DNA from: Juglans regia
Taxonomy: Eukaryota > Streptophyta > Magnoliopsida > Fagales > Juglandaceae
Direction: 5' to 3'
DNA length: 64,000 nucleotides
Assembly (NCBI RefSeq): GCF_001411555.2
Contig: NC_049911.1
Location: 186,001 to 250,000, forward strand
Shown here: one piece after another, positions 48,771 through 60,580 of the stretch
Position numbering within the stretch: position 1 is the stretch's first letter
Layout of the letters: each line of letters starts with the position of its first letter
Notes under the pieces: model-generated
What the model was told of the DNA's origin: nothing
Seen by the model: only the letters and a program-made list of their open reading frames with translations
The model's database searches: none
Position numbers and translations under genes: made by a program

Positions 48771-49293
48771 ATTTTAGAAATTTGTAAATAATGAGATAAT
48801 CTAGAGATCAGAGTCAGAGATAGTTTTTTCGTACTTCGTACCAGGAAATTGCTATTTATACCGGGAGTCTAAGGGGACAGATCGTGCCTGCCCCCGTAGA
48901 GTCCATATCCTTTTTACTGTTCTTTTTGTTAGAGTCCTTTAATGCGGCGTGCCTCTTCGACTGTGTCATTAATGTGGCATGTTGCTTGGGTAGTGGTGTT
49001 ATTAATGCGGTGTGGTTCCCTGATTTTCCTTACTCTGTTGGTGTCTTCGATGGTCTATTGATGTCACCTTGTCAAATGATCGAGGGTCCCCCTTACTTTC
49101 TGCTCGTTCATGTGGGCAGGTACTCAAGGGCAGGACGTTGTTCGAGAGAACTCCAAGACGGAGAGTCCCATCCCCCTATAGTCTGCTCCCATATGGGGGT
49201 TGTGTCCTGGAGAGTCTACCTGTAGGCCGGGTTGTGGGGCTTGTTTGTTTTGGACTGAGCTTTCTTTTCTTATTTTCTTAGTTGCTTCTCACA
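48771..49293 (+). repeat. 3' LTR of the gag-like element
   Basis: Related to the solo LTR at 6131-6779: TTAATGCGGCGTG, TTATTAATGCGGTGTGG, AGTCCCATC and the end GTTGCTTCTCACA. The left boundary is not defined. The frame at 48884-49225 is not credible as a gene. Confidence 0.5.
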
Positions 49294-50501
49294 GGCTCAA
49301 TAAAAAGGGAGAAAAACCCCTTACAGCGCTAGTACTAGATCTAGTATATAAGCGATCTTAATAACGTTGTGTGTAATCTCTATACAACATTAGCTAGGCA
49401 GCAATCAACAAATAAGCCACCTGCATAAAGAGAATAAGGAAGATTGATCTAGCCTTAATATATGACATAATTATTAATTAATTAGCCTAAGCATAAGTGA
49501 AAGAAAGAAATAAAGAACCCACATGTAGAAACAACAATAATTTGCAGATTTCCCAACGCTTTACCGAGATATGCGACTCGAGACTAATTATGATTTCAAG
49601 GTTACCCAAATTAAAGATATAATTAATTTTGATTTAACGAATAAAAAAAGAGGAAAACTCTTGTAATTAGTAGAAACGAACGAGGAAATTAGGAAAGAAT
49701 CGAATATTGAACCACAAATGATCTCAGGATAATCTAGCTGGTACGGCATGCACGATGGGCTCTACTGGATCAATTGGCCCAGGAATTCTCCTGCCCCAAT
49801 ACATTTTCTTTCTTCAGCTCTTACGTGTTTTTTCTTTTTCACTAACCCATATGGGCCATATCATACTCGTGTCCTTGTCTAGTTAGCTACATGCAATGAA
49901 TTATGAGGTGGTTGTTAATGAAACTGATCATTCATTAGTTATTGTTAATTGGTTAAAAATGTTCAAAGGTCACAGCTTGAGCTTGGAATTAAACATGCTG
50001 ATCATCATCTCATGTGGGCCGGCCGGGGAGATATCTTAGCCTAATTCCGTACGTTCATAAATATATTATATATATATATATATTTATATATATGAGTTTA
50101 GTTCAAATATACGAGTTTTGCTACAAATCAGCCACTGTTCACATCACACACCCCACACCTATATCTTTTCATAGGGTGTGAAGCTATTTTTTATGGGATA
50201 TATGGATGTTTTTCATAAGGTATATGGTGTAGAATGATGAATAGTGATTAATGAGAATAACTTTCATTAATATATATAACAAGCAGCTCGCTCATCACAT
50301 GGTAGCTAGCTAGGCGTCTAATTAATTTGTTGTTGATAGTATGTGATTACCAATTAAACTTTCGACTCTAGATGATCAGCTCATGAGTTTTTTTATAATT
50401 CCTTTTCTATCCAGTTTGATTTTTTTGTTGCAATATATATAGTGGAAGGAATATTCTCACTACCCATTAGGCTGGGCCTAGTCCACCTCTGGGAGGCCCA
50501 A
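49294..50501. other. Non-coding stretch with a possible MITE
   Basis: No gene. Around 50105-50270, ACTGTTCACATCACACACC and, in inverse orientation, GGTGTAGAATGATGAATAGTG form an imperfect inverted repeat with GGGTGTGAAG between, suggesting a small MITE; no duplication was confirmed. TA run near 50062-50080. Confidence 0.4.
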
Positions 50502-50601
50502 NNNNNNNNNNNNNNNNNNNNNNNNNNNNNNNNNNNNNNNNNNNNNNNNNNNNNNNNNNNNNNNNNNNNNNNNNNNNNNNNNNNNNNNNNNNNNNNNNNN
50601 N
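50502..50601. other. Scaffold gap (100 N)
   Basis: Exactly 100 N. Confidence 0.99.
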
Positions 50602-50759
50602 TTGTGATGATTGATGAATCAACGGCTTAGATTTGGATTTAAAGATCCAAGGGCCTCAAAAACTCCAAATGTTATACAGCCATACGGGTAGGGGTAGGCT
50701 GGTAGCCTCTCTAACATGTAATAGGAGTAGCAAGTAGGCTGTAGCACGTTACATGATCA

Positions 50760-51835
50760 TGTAACCCATAAGTTTTTTTTTTAACTATTTTAATATTTAA
50801 GTTGTAACAAATGTTATATGCTATAAAATTATATATTAGTATATTATTATAAGTTAATATTTAAGTTATATACTATATTTAAGTTATAGTACAAAACAAT
50901 ACAATGTTATAAGTTATAAGTTATATCCTATAAAACTATATTGTAATATTTAAGTTGTAACACATGTTATATACTATTATAATATATAACTATACTAATA
51001 TTATAATAGTATAACTATAAGTATATAACATTGTCTAACTTTATATTTTATCAAACATTATAATTTATTACTCATGATATAATAGTATAGTTCTATTATA
51101 TATTAATACTATAATACTATTATACTAACATGATAAGGAGATGGTGTAATTTGTAATGTTAAAATGTTATATATTATGTAAGATTATACTACTAATAGAT
51201 TAATAATACTATATAGTTATTAATACACTGCTAATATTGATACACCACCATCTGTATATACTAATACTAATATGATATGTTAATATTATCCATCATCATA
51301 CATAGTAACATATACTAATATCTTATACTAATACACCATCATATTTCTTTCATATTAATATTAGTATATTACTAATATTAGTATATCATATACCACTATA
51401 CATTACTAATAGTATATGAATGTATCATCTTTCTAACACCACCGGTCACCATCTTTCTAACACCAATAATATATTAACATACATATACTAATATACCATT
51501 ACTAATATCAATAGACAATATACCATATTTGAGTTCATACATTTACTAATATGAATATATATATAATATGGACCATATGGTGTAATTTGTAAATTTATAA
51601 TGTCATATATTTATTGTATGTATTCATCATAACTTCTAGTTTTATAAGACTATAAGTTAATATTATAAATTTATATATAGTATATGTAGTGGACTATAAG
51701 TCTATAAACTATAATAATAAGTTAATAACACTAAGTCTACATACTTAATGATGAATATTATAAATTATATACATATCTAAATTTTGGTTATTATGTATAA
51801 TATATTGTATTATTAATTTTATATGTATAAATATA
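50760..51835. repeat. Low-complexity A/T stretch of about 1.1 kb
   Basis: Repeated words such as ATAAGTTATAT, ACTAATATTA and TATTTAAGTTGTAACA without a clear unit; almost no G or C. It directly precedes the right subterminal array of the hAT block. Confidence 0.6.
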
Positions 51836-52053
51836 TACGAGTCGAACTCACGAGTCGAGCCGAGCTTCATACGAGTCTGTTCACGAACATTAATCGAGCC
51901 GGTCGAGCTTTATACGAGTTTGTATCGTTTAATAATCGAGCCTAATTCTGTGTTTACGAACGGCCCATTTAATATTCGACTCGAGTCGATTTCGAGTTTA
52001 GTCGAGTCGAATTCGAGCTGCCTGTCGAGTAGCCTGTTCATTTTACAGCCCTA
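51836..52053. repeat. Right subterminal array of the hAT block
   Basis: CGAGTCGAGCCGAGC, ATCGAGCCGGTCGAGC, CGACTCGAGTCG and related motifs over about 215 bp, mirroring the left array, and ending TTTTACAGCCCTA at the duplication. Confidence 0.75.
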
Positions 52054-52061
52054 GTTCTACT
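52054..52061. repeat. Target-site duplication of the hAT block, right copy
   Basis: GTTCTACT, identical to 32775-32782. Confidence 0.8.
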
Positions 52062-53085
52062 CATCTGTCCATATACACCATACACTCGGTGATGTGGCAT
52101 TTAATTTTTTTTTTTAAACACATACGTTTTGGTTACATTTTCAAAACAAATCTAAAACTTTTTTTTCTCAATCCCCCCCTCCCTCGTTCTTTCTCCCCCC
52201 GTCTCTAGATTTTACTTAAGTTTCACCCCTCCGTTTGGAGCCGCCGCACAAGTTCACTCCTCCATCTGGGGCCACCGCCAGCTTCCCAACCCCCTCCCCC
52301 CCAGCCAAGTTCACTCCTCCGTCTGGGCCGCCGCCAGCTTCCTCAGTTTCTCACAATAGTCTTCTCCTAAAGATGTCCTCACTTGCTACCATGGCTTCAG
52401 CCATTTTTATCAGCAAAGAGATTAACTAAACAGAGATGAATTGCTTATTTTGAAAATATCCCAATGCATACCTAAAGCAAAGAGATGAACAAAACAAAGG
52501 TGTTGAAATCAAATAAAGGTGATTCAAAATCAAAACTTGGTTCAACTGCTTCAAGTTTTCCACACACAAAATGAATACAAACTTCAATTAGTAAAGTATG
52601 CACAATGATAGCCTAGAACAAAACTCATAAATCAAACATAAATCATGCAATCATAGCCTAGAGATCAGAAATAAAAAATCCAGCTCTGAAATCATAAATC
52701 ATGCAATAATAGCCTACAAATCGGAAATAAGCACAAACCCAACTCAGGTCTTATTAGATCAAATGACCATCACGGGGGGAAAGGGATTTCGCAGAGGGAT
52801 GCGCGACCCACGAGGATGTTTGTAAGGGCTTTTCTCGAGGGAATGGAGGGGGGAGATGGAGTCGACAGTGGGAGGGATTTTCAACAGTGGGTTCTCGAGG
52901 GATGGTGTCGACGGGGTTGAAGGGAGAGAGAAAACGGGAGGAGAGGGAACACGAGGGAGAGGGAAGACAGAGGGAACATGGGGGAGAGAGGGATTTGGCT
53001 ACTGGACCGGTCTTAAAATGAACCAGGTTTTCCACGTCATAAGTGTGTGGTGTGATCCTTAGACCGGTTTAGGAATAGAATTTTT
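52062..53085. repeat. Repeat in which the hAT block inserted (possible MULE-like element)
   Basis: The left side (CATCTGTCCATATACACCAT, then GATGTGGCATTT) and the right side near 52990-53085 (CCACGTCATAAGTGTGTGGTGTG, ending GGAATAGAATTTTT) look like a degenerate inverted repeat, with GC-rich sequence between. That includes a near-duplicate AAGTTCACTCCTCC(A/G)TCTGGG at 52249 and 52313. The true left terminus would be at about 32771, before the hAT insertion. Frames at 52235-52429 and 52754-53035 are Pro/Ser-rich and not convincing genes. Confidence 0.4.
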
Positions 53086-54537
53086 GTTCTTTATAAAGTA
53101 GAAGCTTCATTAGTATAGTGCAGGATGAAAGCGTGTTGAGAGATCTCGTGAAAAATTAGTCGGGGACTGCTCACGCACGACTAGAAATTAGTCGTTTTAT
53201 GAAAAGTCTATACATTGTCGTTTTATTAAAATACATGAAAAAACTCTTCCATCCCCTTCCTTAGCAAGGTAAATAGATACTTTAGATCTCTTCATCTTCT
53301 CCAAATTGTTGCCGCCTCACATCTTCTATTGCTCTTCCTCTTCGTGCTTGCAGACCAAATGTTTCCATTCCTTACAAATCATGCCAGTACTCAACAGGAA
53401 GTTGTTTGATAATTCATTTTATGAGAAAAACACAAAAGTCAAACCAAGTTCATGGTTATGTTTAGCAAGATTATCTTAGCACAACAAGGCCTGTATGAAA
53501 CAAAACTTCTCATATCTCAACATTATAACAACTCATTTTATGTACAAACAAATTTCTTACGTGGTGGTTGGTGGCTAACGATGGTGGAGGAGGATATTGA
53601 CTCGACGCTGGCAAACGATGGTGGAGGAGGCCGACGGTGGTGGACGATGCTAACGAGGGTGGACAGAGAAAAAGACTGCCACTCCGTCAGATTTTTTTGT
53701 ACTTGAGGAGGGAAAAAATTTTCAGATTTGGGTTCAAATGAAGACTTCATTCTTTGTTTCAATTTCAGGAAAAATGGGTAGTATGGTCATTACCCAGTGA
53801 AGCGCTTGCAAACGCATGAGGCCTGCAAGGGGAGTCCTCATTTGGGACTGTACGTAGCAGTGCTCTTTGGGAGTAGGCCGTCGGATAGGTGTGGATGGTC
53901 CATATAATGAAAGAGTTATTCTATACAACCTCCCATTGTAGCTCAACCTCTGCACACCAACTTACATGTATTTTTCTTTTAAATGAAACATGCATTTTAA
54001 CATGTGAATGCTAAATCAAAATTTTGGCACTTCCCCCTCATGCCCAGGTCTCTCCCAAAGCTTAGTTCTCTTCCACATGGCTTCATCGCACAACCCGTGG
54101 TGTTGCTTCTCACTATTCGTCTTCCAAACAGCGTCGTCTAGGGCCGCCAACATTGGTCTGTTCCGAAATGGGTTTGTGTTTTTCTTTCCATTTCATTTTC
54201 GTTTCCCAGCATCTCATATCTTGTGTGTTTTTGTATTTCTTGGATATGTGGTTGTGTTTGTTGGATCTGTATTTTTTGTCTTTTAATGGCTACTAATATT
54301 GGGTATTTTCTCATCCAAGAATGGCATAAACTTTAGTAGCTTTGTTTACTCTGCATTAGTCTGCATTATTTTTTAAGTTCATTTAGTTTTTGTATACTAT
54401 CTCAGATAAAGTTTGGGCCAACAAAACGGGATCGTTAATTAAAATGAGAGAAATTCTTGATCTCCTGATTCGTGTCTATGAGTAAATTGTTAAACAGGCA
54501 AGCAAAGATCGGGAAAGGAGAGTGACATGAGTCTATT

Positions 54538-54582
<45 letters not shown>

Positions 54583-55183
54583 TAATGACATGATATTGGT
54601 TATAAATGGCAAAGTAAATCATGTAGGCATTATATATGAGTCATAAATTTAATCTAACGCATAATGATCAAGACATAATTCCAACTTAGTGCCAGTCAAT
54701 TAAGCCTTGATAAATCATGCAGCATGCTTACAGGTGTTAGCAACTAATTTGATGTTGTTTGTGGAGTTTAAATTTGATTAAATATTATGAAATCCATGTA
54801 TTATGTACATATATTCTTCTCCCTCCCAATCGTAGGATTCCTTGGCTTTCATGTCCAGCCTTTATTAAGCAAACCTAAAACTAGATGCCCCAAGTGATCA
54901 CTTTAACAGATGGTACGTACCTAGAAAAAGTAGAAAGAAAATATAAAAGCAATTAGAGATTATGTGATTGAGATCTAATTTATACCTTTTATTGAGTACG
55001 AGAGATGCATGCTTGGTTTTGGCCTTTTGTACTATTTTACATATCAGTTGGTTTGGTTGTGATCATGTTGCAGTGGCATGACAAGTGTTATGGGTATGTT
55101 GAGGGATTTCTTATGCTAATATTAATTTTGGGCATGGTTGTCGATATTAATTGTTGTTCTCAATACTTAGTTGAAATCGTGTA
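53086..55183. other. Non-coding stretch upstream of the FRS-like pseudogene
   Basis: Contains one end of a MITE related to 45002-45173 (CTCATTTGGGACTGTACGTAG at 53835-53855) and a (TA)n run at 54539-54577. Short frames at 53452-53762 and 54008-54286 lack known domains. Confidence 0.45.
54539..54577. repeat. (TA)n microsatellite
   Basis: About 19 TA units. Confidence 0.9.
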
Positions 55184-57699
55184 ATGGGCGAAGAAGAAGA
55201 TGGAAGAACACCCAAGCCTTATACATCAATTTCACCGACCCAAGTATGATACACATTGGTTATTTGAAAATGTCGGGGTGTCAGATATTGCAACATTTAG
55301 TTAATCCATTGTTTATTTGTATATTATATGGATATTATAGTCCTGTAAATTCATACTACCAGTCATATAGGATGCCTCCAAATACATATCCAAATCCATA
55401 TCCGTACACTTGGGGTAGCTAGGTAGACGTGTTTTTAGCATATTGAATTTTTTTTTTACGTGCATGCGTTTGAGTCTTTCAAACACAGTGGGTAATTGCA
55501 ATATCTGGCAATGCCACCCTTTGGACCAACCATGTCCTACCCTCCGTCGAGTAATCCAGAGGAATTGAGATGAGGTCAAGATACGATCCAAGTAGTTCAA
55601 TTTCACTCTTTTAATGGATTTTTCATGTACGTGTGTACTTTCCAAACTGAATAACACAATGTGTAATTTCAACATCTGGCGATGCCACCCTTTGTTACAA
55701 CCATGCCCTACCCTCTGTCGAGTAATCCGGAAGAGTTGAGGTAATGTCAAGATATGACCTAGGTAGTTCAATTTCACTCTTTTAATGGTTTTTTCTTGTA
55801 TGTATGTACTTTCCAAACTGAATAACACAATGTATAATTTCAGCATCCGGCGATGTCACCCTTTGTTACAACCATGCCCTACTCTCTATCGGGTAATCCA
55901 GAGGAGTTGAGGCAATGTCAAGATACGACCAAGGTAGTTCAGTTTCACTCTTTTAATGGTTTTTTCTTGTACGTGCGTACTTTCCAAATTAAAGAACACC
56001 GTGTGTAATTTCAGCAATTGGCGAGGCCATCCTTTGTTAAAACCATGCCCTACCCTTCATCGAGTAATCTGGAAGAGTTAAGGTGATGTCAAAATACGAC
56101 CTAAGTAGTTCAATTTCGCTCTTTTATTGGTTTTTATTGTACATGCGTACTTTCCAAACTGAATAACATAATGTGTAATTTCAACATTCGGCGAGGCCAC
56201 CTTTTGTTACAACCATGCCCTTCCCTCCGTCATGTAATCTGGAAGAGTTTAGAAGAGTTCAAGATATGACTCAGGTAAGTACCCTTTGACGTTTTGATAA
56301 AGTTTTAGTATACATGCGTACTACCGAGTCTTTCTAACATAGTGGGTAAGTTCAGCATTCGATGATGCCACCCTACGGACCAACTATGCCCTACCCACAC
56401 TGCGCAAGTAATTCATCAACTATGTCATTTAGTGCTAAAAGTGAAAAGAACGTTGGAGGTACCCTTTTAACCTAATGAGTTCAAATCCATTATATATAAT
56501 AGAAATGCTAATCCCGATTCCCAACCAAATATTCTTCCTTTTAAGAAACTTCATCCGACGTAAATATAGAGCCAGATGTGGAGGGAACGAATGAAGTATC
56601 AGATAATGATGAACGAGTCGATCCTCCAAAATCTGGTATGTAGTTTGCCACTGATAAAGAGGTTCTAGCCTATTAAAAACGATATGTCAAACAAGATGAT
56701 TTTGGTATTATCACAAAAATGACGAAGAGAGAGGTAGATGGGAGTGCGAAGTACATGACGATTGGTTGTGCACGTGGCAGCAAGTACTATACTAGTCATA
56801 ATAATTTATCGAAGCCAAAACCAACAATTAAAACGGATTGTAAGGCAAAGGTAAATGCTCACTTGCTGAATGGGGTATGGTTGTTGACTACTGTTAATCT
56901 TATTCACAATTATAGTACTGTCAGTCCACAAAAGTCTAGATTTTTTAGATCTCACAAGTGTTTAGATGAATACAATCAAATGATGCTTCATTTAAATGAC
57001 AGAGCGAATATTCGAATGAATAAGAATTTCAAAACATTTGTTGTTGATATGGGAAGGTATGAGAATTTAGGATTTGAAGAGAAATATTGTCAGAATTTTA
57101 TTGACAAAACTAGACACTTGAAGTAGCGTAAAGGAGGTGGTGAAGCACTAAATGACTACTTTCAAAGGATGAGGGAGATGAATGATGGCTTCTTTTCTGT
57201 CATGGATGTGGATGACAAGTGCAGAGTCAGGAATGTGTTATAGGCTGACGCACGAAGTCGAGTGGCAATGAGTATTTCAGAGATATTATCATATTCGATG
57301 TGACGTACCTAACAAATAGATATGGGATGTTTTTTGCTTCCTTTATTGGTGTAAACCACCATGGACAACCCATACTGTTAGGGGCGGGCTTTATTTCAAG
57401 CGAGGACACAAGTACTTTTGTGTGGTTGTTTCGAGCATGGTTGCAGTGCATGAATGGACGGGCACCCAAAGCCATCATAACAGACCAAGACCAGGCAATG
57501 AAGAGTGTTATTGTCATTGTATTCCCAGAAAACCTCCATAGATAATGTCTTTGTCATATAATGCGGAAACTACCCAAGAAGTAGGGATCCCAATCAGAAT
57601 TCAACTCAGGTTTGAAGACTTCCATTCAGAGTGCACTCTATGATACACAGAGTTGCAAAGAATTTGAGGAGAAGTGGGGGCAACTACTTCATAAGTAAA
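55184..57699 (+). pseudogene. FAR1-related (FRS-like) gene, decayed, with duplicated 5' exons
   Basis: FRS proteins are nuclear transcription factors derived from Mutator-like transposases: a FAR1 zinc-cluster DNA-binding domain, then a MULE transposase core and a SWIM finger. Here a plausible first exon starts at 55184 (MGEEEDGRTPKPYTSISPTQ) and a second near 55340-55417 (MPPNTYPNPYPYTWG), followed by the tandem exon array. The FAR1 domain is at 56640-56960 (IGCARGSKYY, TDCKAKVNAHLLNGVWLL, HNYSTVSPQKSRFFRSHK). The MULE core is at 57290-57545 (FDVTYLTNRYGMFFASFIGV, the second-Asp motif TDQDQAMK), running to EEKWGQLLHK at 57690. Stops at 56641-56680, 57124 and 57241 and a frame change near 57290 inactivate it, and the C-terminal catalytic part and SWIM finger are missing. 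Exon calls in the 5' part are inference from splice-like sites. Confidence 0.75.
55500..56450 (+). repeat. Six-unit tandem array, period about 171 bp, exon plus intron
   Basis: Unit marks (GGCGATGCCACCC or variant) fall at 55507, 55678, 55849, 56020, 56190 and 56361, i.e. spacing 171, 171, 171, 170 and 171. Each unit has about 90 bp of coding-like sequence (30 residues, containing MPPFVTTMPYP and NPEELRQCQDTT), then GTAGTTCAATTTC..TAATTTCAG, about 81 bp of intron-like sequence. Units 3, 4 and 6 keep the CAG acceptor; units 1, 2 and 5 have CAA or AAC. Unit 3 is fully open; unit 2 has TAA and TAG stops. Confidence 0.85.
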
Positions 57700-57719
57700 G
57701 CCTTTGGTTAGGGAATTAT

Positions 57720-59401
57720 CTTTGGTGCTGAGAGATCAAAGGCTGGTGAAGATGAACGGGATTGGGCAAGGGCATGGTGAGTGATGTGGGTATCAACACT
57801 GGGCTCTTGGTTAAAGATAGGTTGCACGGACTTTGTTACTAGGTCAAAAGATGGGCTTGAGTCAGAGGGAGGGTTAAGGCCCGTGTTTGATGCATTTTCT
57901 TTTTGGTCATTAGAAAAGATGGGCCTGGATAAGTTTTCAAAATGTGTTAGAATTTGCTAGTAAGCTGATAAACTATTAATGGAGTTTACTGCAAGCCTAC
58001 CAAAGGTCGGGGTATTATTCAAGACGGGATGGGGATGTGCTTGGGTTAGGTTGGTGGTTAACGAGATGTGGTCTTGGTGTGATGTTTTGGAGTGCTGATG
58101 TGATGACCGACATTAGGGAGATTGTGTTGATAGGCTCAACGTTGAGGTGGCAGATGATCGGAGAGAAAATGGGCTGCCAACATTTATTGGGGTCATCTAA
58201 TGATTTATGGCCCACTATTTATTTTGTATCATTGTAGCCCATCTCCTGGATTCGATCTCCGAATTTTCTGCTCTTCGGTTCCTGGTGCGAGATGAATTTC
58301 TCTGGTTCACGCCTGGAGATTCTTTCAGAAACTAAATGGCTTCTTCTCAAATGTTTGGGTTGGAATATTGTGAGCTTTTAGAGAACATTTTCCCTTTCCC
58401 TTTTCCCTTGCTGGCTGAGGTTCCTTCCGAGAATTGTGCATATGTTTTCCTCATTATACTTGACTCCCGAATATGAAGTGGAGGGAGAACGACCCTTGGG
58501 ACTTATCTTTGTTTGGCGGGTGCAACAATCAGGTCTTCTTGAAGGGGTTGAGGGGATCCTCTTTGGTCACTACATCTAGCTGAGGTACTCTCCACCCTCA
58601 TCCATGGACCGTATCTTGATGAGTCTGGAGGAATCGTGTATGTCGGACATGATTGCACTATGTGGCCAAGCTTCCCACACCCGTAACAAAAGTCCGGCAG
58701 TCGTTCATACTTTATCTGGATTTCCTCACTTCTCTATTAGGTCTAGCTAGATCAAATCCTTCTGATAGGGATTGCTCCACGTTTAGTTTTACTTTGAGTC
58801 TCAGGTACCTACTCAGCGTCACCCCGAAGATAGATGCTCTATCAACTTCAATGAGCTTTCCAAAGACTTGCCCTATTCTTTCTGCATTTTTGTTTGTGAG
58901 CATATCCATCGATAGTCCATGAATTTGGATCCAGAACGAAGAGTAGTTCAGGGCAATTTCGTTGATGTTGAGTTCGGGAGGCCAGTGCCTTGGGACCATG
59001 TGGAAGCCTTTGAAATTCCATGGACGGTTAGCCAAGATCCTGTCTTTGTCTTGCTACATTGGAAATGTGAACAGAAACATATTGGTATCTATATCTTCAA
59101 TCATGAGGCCAATGACAAAGCACCACACTGCTCTGAATGTTGCATGGAATGTATTTTTATTGGAGGTTTCATGGATATCAGCTTTCCAACCAGGGTTAGG
59201 TTTGAAAGATGATTTACTAGAATGAGTTATGATTCCAATTGAAGATCTTTCTATGAAAGAGCTTCCATTTGGAGCTTCCATTTGTGTGATAAGCTTATCA
59301 ATATCAGATGAGCTTGAAGTCATTTGGCTTGTTACTGGGTTAGGATAGCTTTGGTTGAGGTTTGTGGCTTCTCTATATCCCATGTTGGTATCACATATCA
59401 C
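57720..59401 (-). pseudogene. LINE ORF1-like (DUF4283 plus zinc knuckle) remnant
   Basis: The minus strand starts near 59401 (MICDTNMGYREATNLNQ). The DUF4283 core is split over two frames: TFRAVWCFVIGLMIEDIDTN near 59070-59130, then RPWNFKGFHMVPRHWPPELN, FWIQIHGLSMDMLTNKNAER and VKLNVEQSLSEGF at 58712-59035. A CYGCGKLGHIVQSC zinc knuckle (CX2CX4HX4C) is read near 58640-58685. A Pro/Ser-rich tail extends to about 58015. Proteins of this layout are usually ORF1 of plant L1-type LINEs or genes derived from them; no endonuclease or reverse transcriptase was seen. Frame shifts make it defective. Its left end abuts the broken FRS-like gene. Confidence 0.65.
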
Positions 59402-60580
59402 ATATATATATATATATATATATCATTTTTCTTGTAAAATTAATAATATCCCACTCAAGGCAAATAACAAGAAACGTTTTACCTCTTAATCGTTAAAAAA
59501 AGAAAAAAGAGAGCAATAACAATAAAAGAAAGGTTCAAATTGACCTAGTTAACTTGCTATGTTTCGTTCTTTTCTTTCCTTTTTCTTTTTGGTTGACACA
59601 TATGGCTCTCAGGGAGAAAATGTTTTTTTCTTATTCATTTGATCGAGCATGGAGTACGTACTACTCAGTACATTTGCAACTGTTTGTTAAGTAAGTATGG
59701 CCTTTAATTACATTAATTTGGGCAGCAAAACAACAATTATTTTCATATTCAACTAACTCGATCCAGTGGCTAATTCCCCTGATCTTTCATGCAGCCGGCG
59801 CCTACCTCTAAGCTTCAATTCGGCACTATACCGTACGTTCATGGATCCCTCGATCGCCCCCAAAACTCTCTACTCTACGTCATGAGCAACAGATCAATTT
59901 TTCTTTTTACTTTTTTTCTCCCTTTGGCTGCAGAAAACAAGATGTGTTATTTTGATCCGTTCATGGATCATTGTCACGCACGCTTCTGATCACGTTCCAT
60001 TTACTACTCTCCAATCTAAACATGGGTGCATGCGCTTTATGAGTTCCATTTTCAGCTCACCCCGTAATATTTCCTAATTTGGAGCATACGAGACATTATT
60101 TCTTTAAAATATTTGTCCCATGAGTGTGAAAGAGAAGCTGCTCATCGTCCGCCTTATTTCATACTACTAGTACAGATCATTCATTATATTGTTGTTCTGT
60201 CTTCCTTTAGCAAAAGAGAAGCTTCAAATAGACAAGTTTCATATAAACTTTTATAAAAAACTGAGTCTCACCTTAAAAAAGTGTAAAAAAAAACTATTCT
60301 TTACTAATAAGATCCACTTTTTTACAAACGACTTATATGAAGCTTTATTAATAATGGAGAAACTTAGGATAGAAGTAGTAGAACAAAGTCGTCGAAATTA
60401 ATATTGTTTAAACAGTAACTTTATGAATATATATGCCTGTAAATGTACAAAGTTACATCGCTTATATATATTTAGGCTTTCAATCCAAAAACTACAATCT
60501 TTCCTAGTAATACAGGTTGAAAAGAAAATTTGATAAAATAGTGGATGATAACCGCCAATGCCATCATCATCAGGGTTCTT
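59402..60580. other. Intergenic stretch downstream of the MLO gene
   Basis: TA run at 59402-59423, then AT-rich sequence without a gene. The part next to 60580 should be the 3' UTR of the minus-strand MLO gene. The frame at 59789-59989 has no recognised domain. Confidence 0.5.

Larger units (their letters stand above)
32783..52053. mobile_element. 19.3-kb hAT-bounded block with nested elements
   Basis: The left terminus TAGGCCTGTAAACGAGCC (32783) and the right terminus, minus strand TAGGGCTGTAAAATGAAC (from 52053), form an imperfect terminal inverted repeat. Both sides carry the exact 8-bp duplication GTTCTACT (32775-32782 and 52054-52061), the length typical of hAT. Joining the flanks restores a continuous-looking GGGAAG-GTTCTACT-CATCTGTCC sequence. 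Subterminal regions at both ends are packed with CGAGCTCGGCTCG / TCGAGCCGAG motifs. Inside lie a decayed hAT transposase (42472-43838), a copia element, gypsy pieces and MITEs. The block contains four scaffold gaps, so its real length is unknown. Confidence 0.75.

Noticed and set aside
52235..53062. Short Pro-rich and Gly/Arg-rich frames
   Set aside because: Compositional; they lie in a repeat and overlap on both strands without a domain.
54539..54577. Long TA run as a possible regulatory element
   Set aside because: A simple microsatellite; nothing positions it relative to a gene.
55507..56361. CRISPR-like array
   Set aside because: The 171-bp units are continuous tandem repeats without short repeats and unique spacers, in a plant nuclear context.
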